Shown here piece after piece: positions 44,473 to 56,089 of a DNA stretch of 64,000 nt. The position numbers and the translations under genes are program-made. This DNA is from Dryocosmus kuriphilus (lineage: Eukaryota; Arthropoda; Insecta; Hymenoptera; Cynipidae): assembly GCA_038277395.1 (NCBI GenBank), contig CM076193.1, forward strand, positions 86,877,583-86,941,582. The letters run 5' to 3'. The stretch's first letter is position 1. Every line of letters begins with the position of its first letter. The notes under the pieces are model-generated. The model was not told the DNA's origin. It was given only the letters and a program-made list of their open reading frames with translations, and ran no database searches.

Positions 44473-47400
44473 TTACAAAGGCGATGTCAAAGTGCAGTTA
44501 TGATGATATGACTGCAGTAAATAATTTTTAACAAGCATGTCCAAAAGGTCATAATCATTGTCTGTGAGTATATCGTCATCGTCATCAGTAGCGTCAAAGT
44601 CCATTGCATTCTTTAGTCGGTAGTGTCCCCACGCAAATGTGTCTGTGGTGTTGGCGAGTAAGCATCACTTATCATCATGAGGGCACAGTGCAATTTTTGA
44701 TTGTTTAATCGTCTCGACATTGTGTAGTCTTCATCTGATGACATACTGGGTTCTGCTTTGGACTGAAAAATTTCTCAAGCATTCCGTGTAGTCATCGAAT
44801 GTGACTGTTTTGCGTAAAATACCTGCTTTTACGCCTTTGGCTTTTTTGACAAAGTCTTCGTCATTTACACGGATGCTGTACATTTTACTCCGCAAGCCAA
44901 CAAACTCAGTGATGATTTTGCCACAACACTCATCCTTTATGAGGCCTAAAACTTTTTTGTTGACTTGCGGCATTTCGAAAACATTGTCTCGAGGGTAGTC
45001 GGAGGTGTCAAATTTGTCAATGTCGTCTTTCATGTCGGCGTAAATGTCATTACATTTTACTTCGTAAATAAGACTGTCCATGTCAGAGTATAGTAGTTTG
45101 CATTTGTCACCGTATTTTTACATTCTCATCAGAGAAGGTATCAGATTTATGTAAAATTTGACTTTCGCGGATTTCATGAACTCTCCACGTTTTGAGACCC
45201 CCTCAGTCAGAAAAAATGGTTTTTACGACGGTGTCTGTCTGTCTGTTGTCGTCGTCGTTGTCGTCGTTGTCGTTGTCGTCGTTGTTGTCGTCGTTGTCGG
45301 AGCCTGTTCCCACGATAACTTTCGAAGGACGAATCGGATTGGAGTGCGCTTTAGTACACTTCTTTAAGGGATAAAAAGAAAGGACGAGTTCGTTAACCAG
45401 CGGTTTTTGACCAAAAGTTATGGTTTTATCCATCAAAAACTGTTTTCACAAAATCAAAAGATCCTTTTTCCGGCTAAACTATGAGAAATACAAAAAAAAT
45501 GTAAGAAAGTAAAATTATTTACCTTAAAAAATCTACCAATTTTGTCTTAACAGTTTTTTGATAAAATCAACGGTTTTTGTTTTAATCAAGAAAAAGCTAT
45601 TAAAATTAAAAAAGTCTGGTTTTCGGCCAAAATATTCATGATATAAAAAATTCGTAAAAAAAGTTGTTCAATTAAAAAATATCTACCAATTTTGTTTCAA
45701 CTATTTTTTCATAAAATGCACGATTTTTGTTTTAATCGATAAAACGTTATTAAAAAAAAAATTTCAAATTTCCCGCCAAACTATGCACAATACGCAAAAA
45801 TAATAAGAAATAAAGTTGTTCACCTCAAAAGGGTCTACAAATTTGCTCTCTATCATTTTTGAGCAGACGCGTAGTTTTTGAGTTATTCGTAAAATATGTT
45901 ATGAAATATAAAGGAAACCACTTTTTAGCAAAACTATGCAAGCAGAATTGTTCACCTTGGAAAGAGCTACAAAATTTATTTATAAGGCTCATCGTTTTAC
46001 TTTTAAGAATCGAAAACCTGTATTGTGAAAATTTGGAAAATCACAAAAAAACTTTACCAATCTACAATGTCTTTTAAAACAATGTAATTATCGAGCGCGA
46101 AGCGCGAGTGTCATGATGAGAATGTATTCCTTAAGGGCAATAGAGCCTTAAGTAAAATAGTTCCTTTTAGAATTTTTAATTTAAAGGTTTATACGATCCA
46201 TAAACACCGAGCGCGTAGCCATAGGTCATACGCGAAGCGCGCGATGAAAATGTGCCCGCGAAGCGGGCAGATTTTTGAAGCATGTAGTCGTAGTGAAAGT
46301 CGTACATTAGGATTTTTGGAGATATCCAACACAGCAAGCCCTACATAGATCGGCTTGTTGTTAAACAAAACTTCAGTTCTTCTCAGTTCAATCGCAACGA
46401 GATTTTCACTGAAGAGTGCTCGACTTTGAAAGTTTGGTCGGTCTATGAGGGCTTCTGCTCCTTACCTACCCTCCCACTTTGTCACGAGTTTCACATCAAC
46501 GTATTTTCGTACGTTCTCCATTGTCTTTCCGTAAACTGCATTATTCATGAGTTTAAAGAGATTCTTTTCAAACTTGTTTTTAGCGTTAGTCCTCAATGCA
46601 TTATTAAAATCAATGTAACTTTTCAACCATGTAGATTGATGGAATTTCAAGACACTATGAATTTTGACAAGTTTCAATCCATGGGCTAATGCATTTTTCA
46701 GAGCACGATAATGGAGAACGTTCCGCGGGATAGTCCAAATCTACTTCCAGAATGTAGCCAAAGGGTAAATCGTCTGGAATGTCGAAATCAAAATTTTACA
46801 AATTCGTAACCCACTCGAATCCACCGTAAGGGAGGGGCTGTTCCATTGCCCAACCGTACAGATTATTTGCATCTAAATATTCAATGAAGATGATTTCCCC
46901 ATCTTTGTTGAACGCTGGCATGTATTTGTTATTGGCAATGGCATAACGGTTGGGGCATTGACTTACTCCACCCCTTTTGCCTTGCTCAATCATCAACAGC
47001 ATATCAACATCGGTGAGGAGTTCTAATCTTACCTTTGAATCTTTGAGCATGGCATCCCATGTCAAGCCAGGAGTGGTGCGGTAGTGTGCTGGATCCAAAT
47101 CGTAAGCCTCGAGACACTGTTCTCGGAAACTTTCGAAAATGTCAGCCAAAAGTAGAACGTCAGTTTTCATGTACAGACTGACGTACTGGCCGAGTGTCTT
47201 GATGTTAAATGCACACCATACCTGTTGTGCATGTGCATAATCTTCATTCGATATTGCCGAATCATTCAATGTGCTGTAAAATTTTTCTTTTGGTGGAAGC
47301 TCGGTTTCATTGAGTCTGTCCCTCGAGTCCAGGTATTCATAGGGAAGAACACCCTTCCTCGTGAGAAGCTCAACTTTCTCCCTCTCAACACCAGCAAACA

Positions 47401-49415
47401 CTGCACTGACAATTTTATACTGAGTGAGGTATGCCGCTAACTTCTCTAGGGAAGAGGCCATAAATCTAAATGAATCGATGAATCTAAATTTTATCTGAGT
47501 TTCCTGAACGTACTTTGTGAAGGAAATGTACTTTTCCTTATTGAGCGCAAGAACTTTAGCTCTTCCCTCAAATTGTGTGGCAATGTCACGAATGCTAAAG
47601 TGAGCGTCATACCCACTCAGATTATGAAACGCAACAGGTATAGTGTTTGAGTCCTGATATGATAAGTTGCAATGCTCATGCGCAGGACCACGTTACTTAC
47701 CTGTCAAGTGACAATGATCATGCACCTTCTTCACTGGATGATGTAGTGCCTTCTGGAAAATGTGACAAGTTTTGGCATCTATAAAGGCTTCCTGCTGCTC
47801 AAAAGTTATTTTTTCCATGGGTACTGGAGATGCCAAAATCTTGTCACATTTCTGGGCAATTTTGGTGCAGCTGCTCAGCAAACCACTTTGCCGGCTCCAC
47901 ATCGTCCGGACATGATTCGTAAAAGGATAGTGTTTCATCATAACTGCACTTAAACATGTAGCCAATATTGAAGACCTTATGTCTTTCAAAGACCTCAGTA
48001 TTCGAGGTTCTTTCTGTTCCTTCATCAACATTTACGGGTGTCGAAAGAGACTCACAGTCCGCGTATATGATGAAAGGAGCTCGCTCTCGGTTCTTAAAGT
48101 CCTTAAACTCAACAATGTTCCTCCCGGGTTCTGGAAGCATCACTCTGCAGTCATTTAGTTTTACACAATCTTCAGTGTGTGCTTCCAGTTTTTCCGCTTT
48201 GATAAAGTAGTACAAGCACCGGTCACAAATGAGCTTTCTTCTGCAACTTTTGGACAGTTGTCTGGAGACTAATCGGGATAAATCCTTAATCCATACGTAG
48301 TGGAAGTTGAAGGTTCTTGGTCCTTCTTCTTCTTCTTCTTCACCATCCACACAAACATAATCTTCCTCGACACGAAGAAGATTTACGTGCGTGTCTCTTT
48401 TTTGTGAGGTGAGGTGAAGAGGCACCAGTGTGAATTTATTTTCACTCTTCTTAGTAAGGCCGTAAACATTCACAGAGGTTTGGTTCTTCTCCTCGAATTT
48501 TTTCACATCCTTAAGCGCAACTGGAAAACTGATGTCAGAAAAGTCCAGTTCATCCTTGTATTGTTGATAGCTGGATACACGTTTAGCAATATCATTCTTG
48601 TTAGGTGGGTGTAAGGCTGAGAGTATTGCCCACTTGAAGCATTCGTTGTCATAATCGTTTTGTATGTTCACACATGCTTCTTTCCTCTTGATTGATGTTG
48701 GAAGATCAACGTATGAACCTGCCTTCATTGGATTCAACTTGTTGGTGTTGATGGAAAGTTTTATTATGGAGTGAAGGGTCCAACCAGAGTCTTTCTCCTC
48801 AAATTCCTCCATTTCCTTGAGGACCGGGTACCTAACATAGGTTTCAAACCATAACTTTAAATCAGACGTATAATATAAGGCCACGTTCTTTGATTTAAAG
48901 TTCTTGTCATCGGGTTTGTCTTTGTCGTTTTTTGTATAATAGGCAAGAAGCACATTGTTTATCATTAGTGATTTATGGTGTCGTATGTCCTTGCTCACAT
49001 GTGAAATAAATAGACGTTGCGCATCGTCTAAGAAAGCAAGAACGTCCTTGTTTACTACATTTGCCACTACTCACGTTTTAATGCGAGCATTGAACGCTTT
49101 GTCGACGTCTAGCCATTTGACACGACTACCGATGTCATCGGATTTTCCTCCTCCTCCTCCCCTCTTCTTATCTAATACATCGAAGCGTACCTTCAAGCAC
49201 GCGAACTTCTCAATTATATTTAGGCATTTTTGTTTTTCGCCTAAAGTCTTCGGTGGTGTTTTTCTTCTCAGTTCCCTCCTAACTATCTTCAGACAAAGTG
49301 AGCACTCTTTTTTCCATTTCTTCACTTTGTCGAGGGGAGTGCATTCAGAAGATTCCATCAAGCTCAACGCATCCTCTATATCCGGAACAAGCTTTACACA
49401 CTCGCCGAGTATCAT
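44473..49415 (-). pseudogene. Protein-primed DNA polymerase B (pPolB), heavily broken
   Basis: Minus strand. ATG 49415 opens the N-terminal region. The exonuclease motif FIIYADCESL keeps Asp and Glu (about 48050), a DHCHLTGK segment lies at 47700, polymerase motif A reads YLDANNLYGWAM (about 46870), motif B-type KLMNNAVYGKT is at about 46545, and motif C reads YSDMDSLIYE (about 45080). Stops in frame: 49071, 47693, 46796, 46462, 44731 and 44665 (lower coordinates). Frameshifts lie near 47860 and 46320, and a deletion plus shift lies near 46700-46760. The family H copy at 45120-46270 separates motif C from the rest. The natural end is TAA 44473-44475. It would replicate the linear element from a protein primer. 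Confidence 0.93.
45120..46270 (+). mobile_element. Family H repeat, copy B, inside pPolB
   Basis: Flanked by attttt (45114-45119 and 46271-46276). Deleting the insert plus one attttt restores an in-frame polymerase codon series across the site, so these borders are secure. Contains the (GTC/GTT)n tract (45250-45300), AT-rich direct repeats and the hairpin cluster ending gcccgcgaagcgggcag. Confidence 0.92.
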
Positions 49416-49574
49416 TTTGACGGAGTTTTTTATTCACAGATAAAAAAATATCGGTCAAAAAAGAACTGCACTGGAGACTTTCTTAATAGTAAAGTCACTA
49501 TCAATAATGTCTTTAAAGTCACTATATATATAAAAGTCTATAACACAGACTCTACTTCTGGTTTCTTTCAACAG

Positions 49575-49970
49575 TCCATAAGAAACTGCATTTATGCACT
49601 TTTCACTTTGTCTTTAAATGCAATATCCTTATTTCACCGCTCGCTATTCTTCCTTTCAAAGTCCATAATACTTGTAAAGTCCATAACACAAACTGCACTT
49701 CTGGTTCATAAGAAACTGCAGTTATGCACTTTTCACTTTGTCTTTAAATGCAATATCCTTATTTCACCAATCACTATTCTTCCTTTTAATGTCCATAATA
49801 CTAGTAAAGTCCATAAAACAAACTGCACTTCTGGTCCATAAGGAACTGGAGTTATGCACTTTCCGCTTTGTCTTTAGATGCACTATACTTATTTCACCAG
49901 TCAATAGTAAAGTTCATAAAAACTGCACTGGAGATTTTCGTCGCTCAATGTGACACACTTGACAGACAAA
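49575..49970. repeat. Three ~130-bp tandem repeats upstream of pPolB
   Basis: Units start near 49580, 49710 and 49840. They share actgcagttatgcacttt, cactttgtctttaaatgc and agtccataa phrases. The last unit is more diverged. Short open frames here are repeat artefacts. A TATA-rich run (actatatatataaaag) lies at 49521-49535, between repeats and gene. Confidence 0.88.
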
Positions 49971-50040
49971 GCTGAACTGACGGCACTCCACTCTACTCGC
50001 ACTTTTATAGACCACCTCGCTCCCACCAGATGCTTCGAGA

Positions 50041-50330
50041 ACACGTTGCGTCATCTTGCGCAACGTTGTGCAACCTAACCTTCTAGAACATTTTGGCGGG
50101 AAAAATCGTTGCATCATATTGCGCAACATTGCATCGTCTTGCGTAACTTGTCGAAACTTGTCGAAACGTGCATCATCTTGTTTAAACGTGTCGAAGCTTG
50201 TCGAAACCTGCATCATCTTGTTGATTCTAGAACATTCTGGCACGAAAATCCGTTGCGTTATATTGCGTCATCTTGTCGAAACTTGTCGAAACGCGTCGAG
50301 CTTCTAGAACATTCTCGCATGTAGGTAGAG
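50041..50330 (+). promoter_or_regulatory. Repeat-rich upstream region with heat-shock-element-like sites
   Basis: Two perfect TTC-nn-GAA-nn-TTC triplets (50225-50237 and 50302-50314) and one with its last unit imperfect (50081-50093) lie upstream of the small gene at 50436. They are interspersed with repeated cttgtcgaaac and gcatcatcttg phrases. The nearest triplet ends 31 bp before the TATA box, about 68 bp before the predicted start site, the usual place for a proximal heat-shock element. Confidence 0.55.
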
Positions 50331-50344
50331 TGGGGGTACTAGTC

Positions 50345-50378
50345 TATAAAAGCAGCATCGAATTGCAGAGGATTCAGT
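50345..50378 (+). promoter_or_regulatory. TATA/TCAGT core promoter of the small OB-like gene
   Basis: TATAAAAG from 50345 and TCAGT with its A at 50376 (31 nt), the best match among the element's promoters. The leader to ATG 50436 is 60 nt. Confidence 0.75.
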
Positions 50379-50435
50379 CTGTCATTGAACATACAGAGTG
50401 TAACGTCTACTCACAATTAATTACCAGAGAAGAAG

Positions 50436-50753
50436 ATGGATCTCAGTGCTATTAACAAAGTTGCCCGTTTGGAAGGGTTCTTACCAGTGAAATCATTATC
50501 TGACCTGATAGTGAAGAAGAAGTATGCTGTTACCAAAATCATCAAACTTCAAACGAAATATGGCACAAAATTCGTGGCCGAGTTGGAGAATGAGATCGCA
50601 GTTTACTTGCCGAGCAGAATAAATAAGATTTTTGAGGATCCAGCCTATATGGATACGTTCGAAAAGATGGAAGTAGCGGTCCAGGCTAAGAAACTCTCTT
50701 TCTGCTGTTTTGGTGGAAAATACAATCTTTCTGAATTTGATTATGTTGAATGA
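50436..50753 (+). CDS. Small intact Polinton protein, OB-fold-like (possible ssDNA-binding)
   Basis: 105 residues, MDLSAINKVARLEGF to NLSEFDYVE, ending at TGA 50751-50753. This is the only uninterrupted gene in the element. The middle (YAVTKIIKLQTKYGTKFVAELENE, then VYLPSR) has the alternating strand pattern of small nucleic-acid-binding OB folds. A similar short protein is common in insect Polintons, as I recall, and is usually unnamed. A role in single-strand DNA binding during protein-primed replication would fit, but this is inference. It has its own strong core promoter with heat-shock-like sites upstream, and an AATAAA signal follows at about 50787. Confidence 0.72.
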   Translation: MDLSAINKVARLEGFLPVKSLSDLIVKKKYAVTKIIKLQTKYGTKFVAELENEIAVYLPSRINKIFEDPAYMDTFEKMEVAVQAKKLSFCCFGGKYNLSEFDYVE

Positions 50754-50969
50754 AAGAGCTTTATATTGAGGAAGCTTGGTGTGAATAATAAATTATAACA
50801 TTGACAGATAAACTGCCTGTGTGTACTTATTACTTAATTTTAGTTTATAGATAAGAAAAGTGAGTCTGACGTTTTTTACTTTAATTTATGGATAAGAGAG
50901 AAAATGCGTTTCTTTCCGCTTTGCACAAATTTCAACGATGGATTTTCAGCACATCGATGGGTTGAATTT

Positions 50970-51549
50970 CTACGTAAGTATTTTATTAACTCTTTACCTT
51001 CATGTCGAAAAAATTATATATAGAAACTTGTCGATGCTTGTAGAAACTTGTCGAGTTCTCGGGAATCTCCATAATATGTCACCTACAGCATGCATAGGAG
51101 AGAGACGTAAATTTCATTACATAACCTTGACTGCATTTTTACTTACTTATGGGTGAGAGAGAAGGGGTAAGGGTGGTGATTCCGTGTCTCTAGATATTGC
51201 GTACTAAAATAAGCTTAGCACGGACATGAACCACGTCAATTCTCGAGGTATATAGTCTGGAACGGAACCCTTACTTATCGACTAACGTTAAATAGCTTAT
51301 TTCACACGTGACGGATTTATACCTTGCCGACTGATGGTAACAAACTGCCACAGATTTCTGCCTTACCGACTGATGGTGACAAACTCCCATGTTTCTAATA
51401 AATCCAGAAGCCTTACCTTACCGACCGAGGGTAATACCGACTGTCGATACTTAGCATGGACACACACCACTGAGGGATTAGTGGCGCCATCTGTCAGCGG
51501 CAGCGTGAAGCTTATCGTGCTGCCGCCGGACATACACTGCTATACTACT
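50970..51549 (-). repeat. Polinton right terminal inverted repeat
   Basis: Reverse complement of 32283-32920 apart from one fewer ~39-bp internal unit and scattered changes. Ends in ...catacactgctatactact followed by the taaatg duplication. Confidence 0.93.
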
Positions 51550-51555
51550 TAAATG

Positions 51556-52110
51556 TTTAAATAAATTAAATTGTTTGAGCAATTTTAATTTACTAAAACA
51601 TTTAAAAGAATTTTTAGAAAACAAGTGAGTACTTACATACAGGTATTAAAAATCTTTTTTGTATTGTAATGATTAATTAAAGAACTCATAACGTCTATAA
51701 AATACATTTATTTAGTGACATAGCTGAAAAAATAAATGTTTGAACAAACTAAAATTGTTTCAGCAATCGTAAATTAGTAGTTAAAAAATTACTATGTATT
51801 CCGAAATTACCGATTAATGATGATTTATTTTAAAAAACTTCCAAAAAGCGTTAATAAACCGCAATATGACGTAAAATTTAAATTTGTCACTCACGGGGTT
51901 TTCTTTTGGGACCCATAAGGGTAGCTTAAAGTTTTTTTAAACTCAAAATTTTGATTGATTCTTATTCTCTGAGGAATTCTGGACAAAATACTGAAGCCGG
52001 AATTAATTGTAATATCTCGCCGCGTTCAAACTTAAGTATTAACCGATTTCGCTCAAACTTACAGGAGATTTTTTTGGGGCATTCGAACGAAACTGGGGGG
52101 GGGGGGGGAG
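51556..52110 (-). repeat. Right arm (inner part) of the older inverted-repeat element
   Basis: Matches the reverse complement of about 31830-32276, including aatttaaatttgtcact, gggacccataaggg and accgatttcgctcaaa. Similarity is interrupted at the G-run at about 52086-52100. Confidence 0.8.
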
Positions 52111-52927
<817 letters not shown>

Positions 52928-53916
52928 TGCCCGCTTCGCGGGCACATTCACATCGCGCGCTTCGCGCTCGATAGATTATTCACCTTGCGCTACGCGCTCG
53001 GTGTTTATGGATCGTATAAGCCTTTAAATTAAAAATTCCAAAAGAAATTATTTTACTTAAGGCTCTATCGCCCTTAAGGAATACATTCTCATCATGACAC
53101 TCGCGCTTCGCGCTCGATAATTACATTTTTTAAAACACATTGTAGATTGGTAAAGTTTTTTAGTGATTTTCCAAATTTTCATAATAGAGGATTTCGATTC
53201 TTAAAAGTAAAACGATGAGTCTTATAAATAAATTTTTTAGCTCTTTCCAAGGTGAACAATTCTGCTTGTTAATATTTTCTCATATCTTGCATAGTTTCGC
53301 TGAAAAGTGCTTTTCTTTATATTTCATAACATATTTCACGAATAACTCAAAAACTACGCGTCTGATCAAAAAAATGATAGAGAGCAAATTTGTAGACATT
53401 TTTGAGACGAACAACATTGTTCATTATTATTTTTCCGTATTTCCATAGTTTGGCGGGAAATTTGAAATTTTTCATTTTTAATAACGTTTTATCAATTAAA
53501 AACAAAACCGTGCATTTTATCAAAGAATGGTTGAAACAAAATTTGTAGATCGTTTTAAATTGAACAACTTTATTTCTTACCACTTTTTTGTATCTTGAAT
53601 ATTTTGGCGGGAAACCAGAGTTTTTTAATTTTAATACCGTTTTCTTGATTAAATCAAAAACCGTTCATTTTATCGAAAAACGGTTAGTCCTTCGAAAGTT
53701 ATCGCGACCACAGACGACGACGACGACGACAACAACAACGACGACGACAACGACAACGACGACGACAACGACAACGACGACGACAACAGACAGACAGACA
53801 CGGTCGTAAAAACCATTTTTTCGGATTCAGGAGGTCTCAAAACGTGGAGATTTCATGAAATCCGCGAAAGTCATTTTTCACATAGAACTAATACCTTCTC
53901 ATTGAGATGAGAAAGT
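52928..53916 (-). mobile_element. Family H repeat, copy C
   Basis: Minus orientation: begins ctgcccgcttcgcgggc with the hairpin cluster, then AT-rich repeats and a (GAC/AAC)n tract at 53715-53790, and ends gatgagaaagt followed by aaaaat. About 990 bp. Confidence 0.85.
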
Positions 53917-54012
53917 AAAAATTGAATCGACCAAATTGATTTTTTTATTGGCCATTTACTTAACTTCATCATGATAATGCCGATAATTTCTGATAAAATG
54001 AAAAAAAAAAAT

Positions 54013-55248
54013 CTACCCGCTTGGCGGGCACATTCTCATCACGCGCTTCGCGCGAAGTGTGAGCGCGCCTAGGGCACGCGTCTGTTGGCACTCGCGCTTC
54101 GCGCTCGATAGTTTATTCACCTCGCGCTACGCGCTCGGTGTTTATGGATCATATAAACCTTTAAATTAAAAATTACAAAAGAAATTATTTTACTTAAGGC
54201 TCTATCGCCCTTAAGGAATACATTCTCATCATGACACTCGCGCTTCACGCTCGATAATTACATTTTTTTCAATAGATTGGTCAAGTTTTTTAGTGATTTT
54301 CCAAACTTTCACAACAGAGGATTTCGATTCTTAAAAGTAAAACGATGAGTCTTATGAATAACTTTTGTAGCTCTTTCTAAGGTGAACAATTCTGCTTGTT
54401 GATATTTTCTCATATCTTGCATAGTTTTGCTGAAAAGTGGTTTTCTCTATATTTCATAATATTTTTCACGAATAACTTAAAAACTACGCGTCTGCTAAAA
54501 AAAATGATAGCGAGCAAATTTTTAGATCTTTGTGAGACAAACAACTTTGTTTATGATTATTTTTCCGTATCTTGCATAGTTTGGCGGGAAATTTGAAAAT
54601 TTTGATTTTTAATAACGTTTTATCGATTAAAACAAAAACCGTGCATTTTATCCAAAAATTGTTGAAACAAAATTTGTAGATCTTTTTAAACTGAACAACT
54701 TTGTTCTTCACCATTTTTTTTATTCTTGAACAGTTTGGCCGGAAACCAAGTTCAACCAAGTCTTTTAATTTTAATAGCGTTTTCTTGATTAAAACAAAAA
54801 CCGTTCATTTTATCAAAAAACAGTTCAGACAAAATTTGTAGATCTTTTTAAGGTGAACAATTTTATTCTCTTACATTTTTTTGTATCTCTCATATTTTGG
54901 TCGAAAAATGGATTTTTGTATTTTGTAAAAACCGTTTTTGATGGATAAAACCATAACCGTTGGTCCAAAATTGCTGGTTAGCGAACTCGTCCTTAGTTTT
55001 TACCCTTCAAACAAGCCTGCTAAAGCGCAATTCAGTCCGATTAGTCCTTCGAAAGTTATCGTGGTAACAGGCAACGACAACACGAACAACAACGCCAAAG
55101 ACAACAACGACGCCAACAACGCCGGACAGACACCAACGTAAAACATGATTTTTCGAATTCAGGGGGTCACGAAACCTGGACATTTCAAGAAATCCGCGAA
55201 AGTCAGTTTTCACATAAAACTAATACCTTCTCATTGAGATGGCAATGT
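54013..55248 (-). mobile_element. Family H repeat, copy D
   Basis: Starts ctacccgcttggcgggc, with compensating changes that keep the stem mostly paired, and ends ggcaatgt followed by aaaaat (55249-55254). Longer hairpin cluster than copy C, with gcgcgcctagggcacgcg as in copy A. Confidence 0.85.
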
Positions 55249-55321
55249 AAAAATTGCATTTTTCAGCCAAATTATGTAAAAAATGAAGAAATTTACGTTT
55301 TAGATATAAGTTCACTGATTA

Positions 55322-55948
55322 GTGAGCGCGAGAAACGTAATGAGAATGCGCCTGAGTAGCGGGCAGATTTTTCAATAACTTTTAATAACTTTTTACTGAC
55401 TGTATAGTAATGTATTTTTTGTTTAAAAGGACAGTATTATACCAGAGTTTTTTAATTTTAATAGCGTTTTCTTGTTTAAAACAAAAACCGTTCATTTTAT
55501 CAAAAAACAGTTAAGCTAAAATTTGTAGATTTTTTTGAGGTGAACAATTTTACTTTCTTACATTTTTTTTGTATCTCTCATAGTTTAGCCGGAAAATTGA
55601 TTTTTTGATTTTGTGAAAACCGTTTTTGATGGATAAAACCATAACTGTTGGTCAAAAACCGCTGGTTAACGAACTCGTCCTTTCTTTTTACCCCTTACAG
55701 AAGTGTACCAAAGCGCACTACAATCCGATTAGTCCTTCGAAAGATATCGGGACCACAGACGACGACAACGACGACAACGACGACAAAGACGACAACGACG
55801 ACAACGACAACGACGACGACAACAGGCAGACAGAGACCGTCGTAAAAACCGTTTTTTCCGACTCAGGGGGTCTCAAAACGTGGAGATTTCACGAAATCCG
55901 CGAAAGTCAAATTTTACATAAATCTAATACCTTCTCTGATGAGAATGT
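55322..55948. mobile_element. Family H fragments, copy E
   Basis: 55431-55948 is a truncated minus-orientation copy: AT-rich repeat, gatggataaaacc block and (GAC)n tract, ending gatgagaatgt then aaaaat. A small plus-orientation hairpin end (gagcgcgagaaacg to gcgggcagattttt, 55322-55371) precedes it, so a second partial copy is joined here. Confidence 0.75.
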
Positions 55949-56089
55949 AAAAATTGTTCAAACGATTGATAATTAATAAAAATATACGAAACTTTGTAAG
56001 TTGTCGACTAAGAATGATCTATTCATTTTAGCTAAGTAGTGATTCAGGAAAAGTGAAAATGTTGACAGTTTTGTCGAAAAAAATTAAAT

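Larger units (their letters stand above)
32283..51549. mobile_element. Full-length Polinton/Maverick (adintovirus-like) element, 19,267 bp
   Basis: The ends are 5'-AGTAGTATAGCAGTG and its reverse complement, with long terminal inverted repeats and a perfect 6-bp duplication taaatg at 32277-32282 and 51550-51555. AG...CT termini and 6-bp duplications are Polinton hallmarks. Contents: unnamed protein, major and minor capsid, adenain-like protease, PLA2 protein, packaging ATPase, DUF8207-like protein, fibre-like protein, integrase with chromodomain, protein-primed polymerase B, and a small OB-like protein. Three later insertions (36178-38121, 39727-41051, 45120-46270) interrupt it. Removing them leaves about 14.8 kb, a normal Polinton size. 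Stops and frameshifts show it can no longer act on its own. Confidence 0.97.

Noticed and set aside
45158..45436. Poly-Val, poly-Ser and Asp/Asn-rich frames in family H copies
   Set aside because: They come from the (GTC/GTT)n tract and change frame between copies.
33909..49415. Alternative genetic code or programmed readthrough as the explanation of the in-frame stops
   Set aside because: TAA, TAG and TGA all occur, and several proteins also have frameshifts or lost catalytic residues, so decay is the simpler reading. The bias is still reported as a finding.
32283..51549. Exogenous virus genome rather than an integrated element
   Set aside because: Target duplication, nested host transposons and widespread stops show an old genomic insertion.
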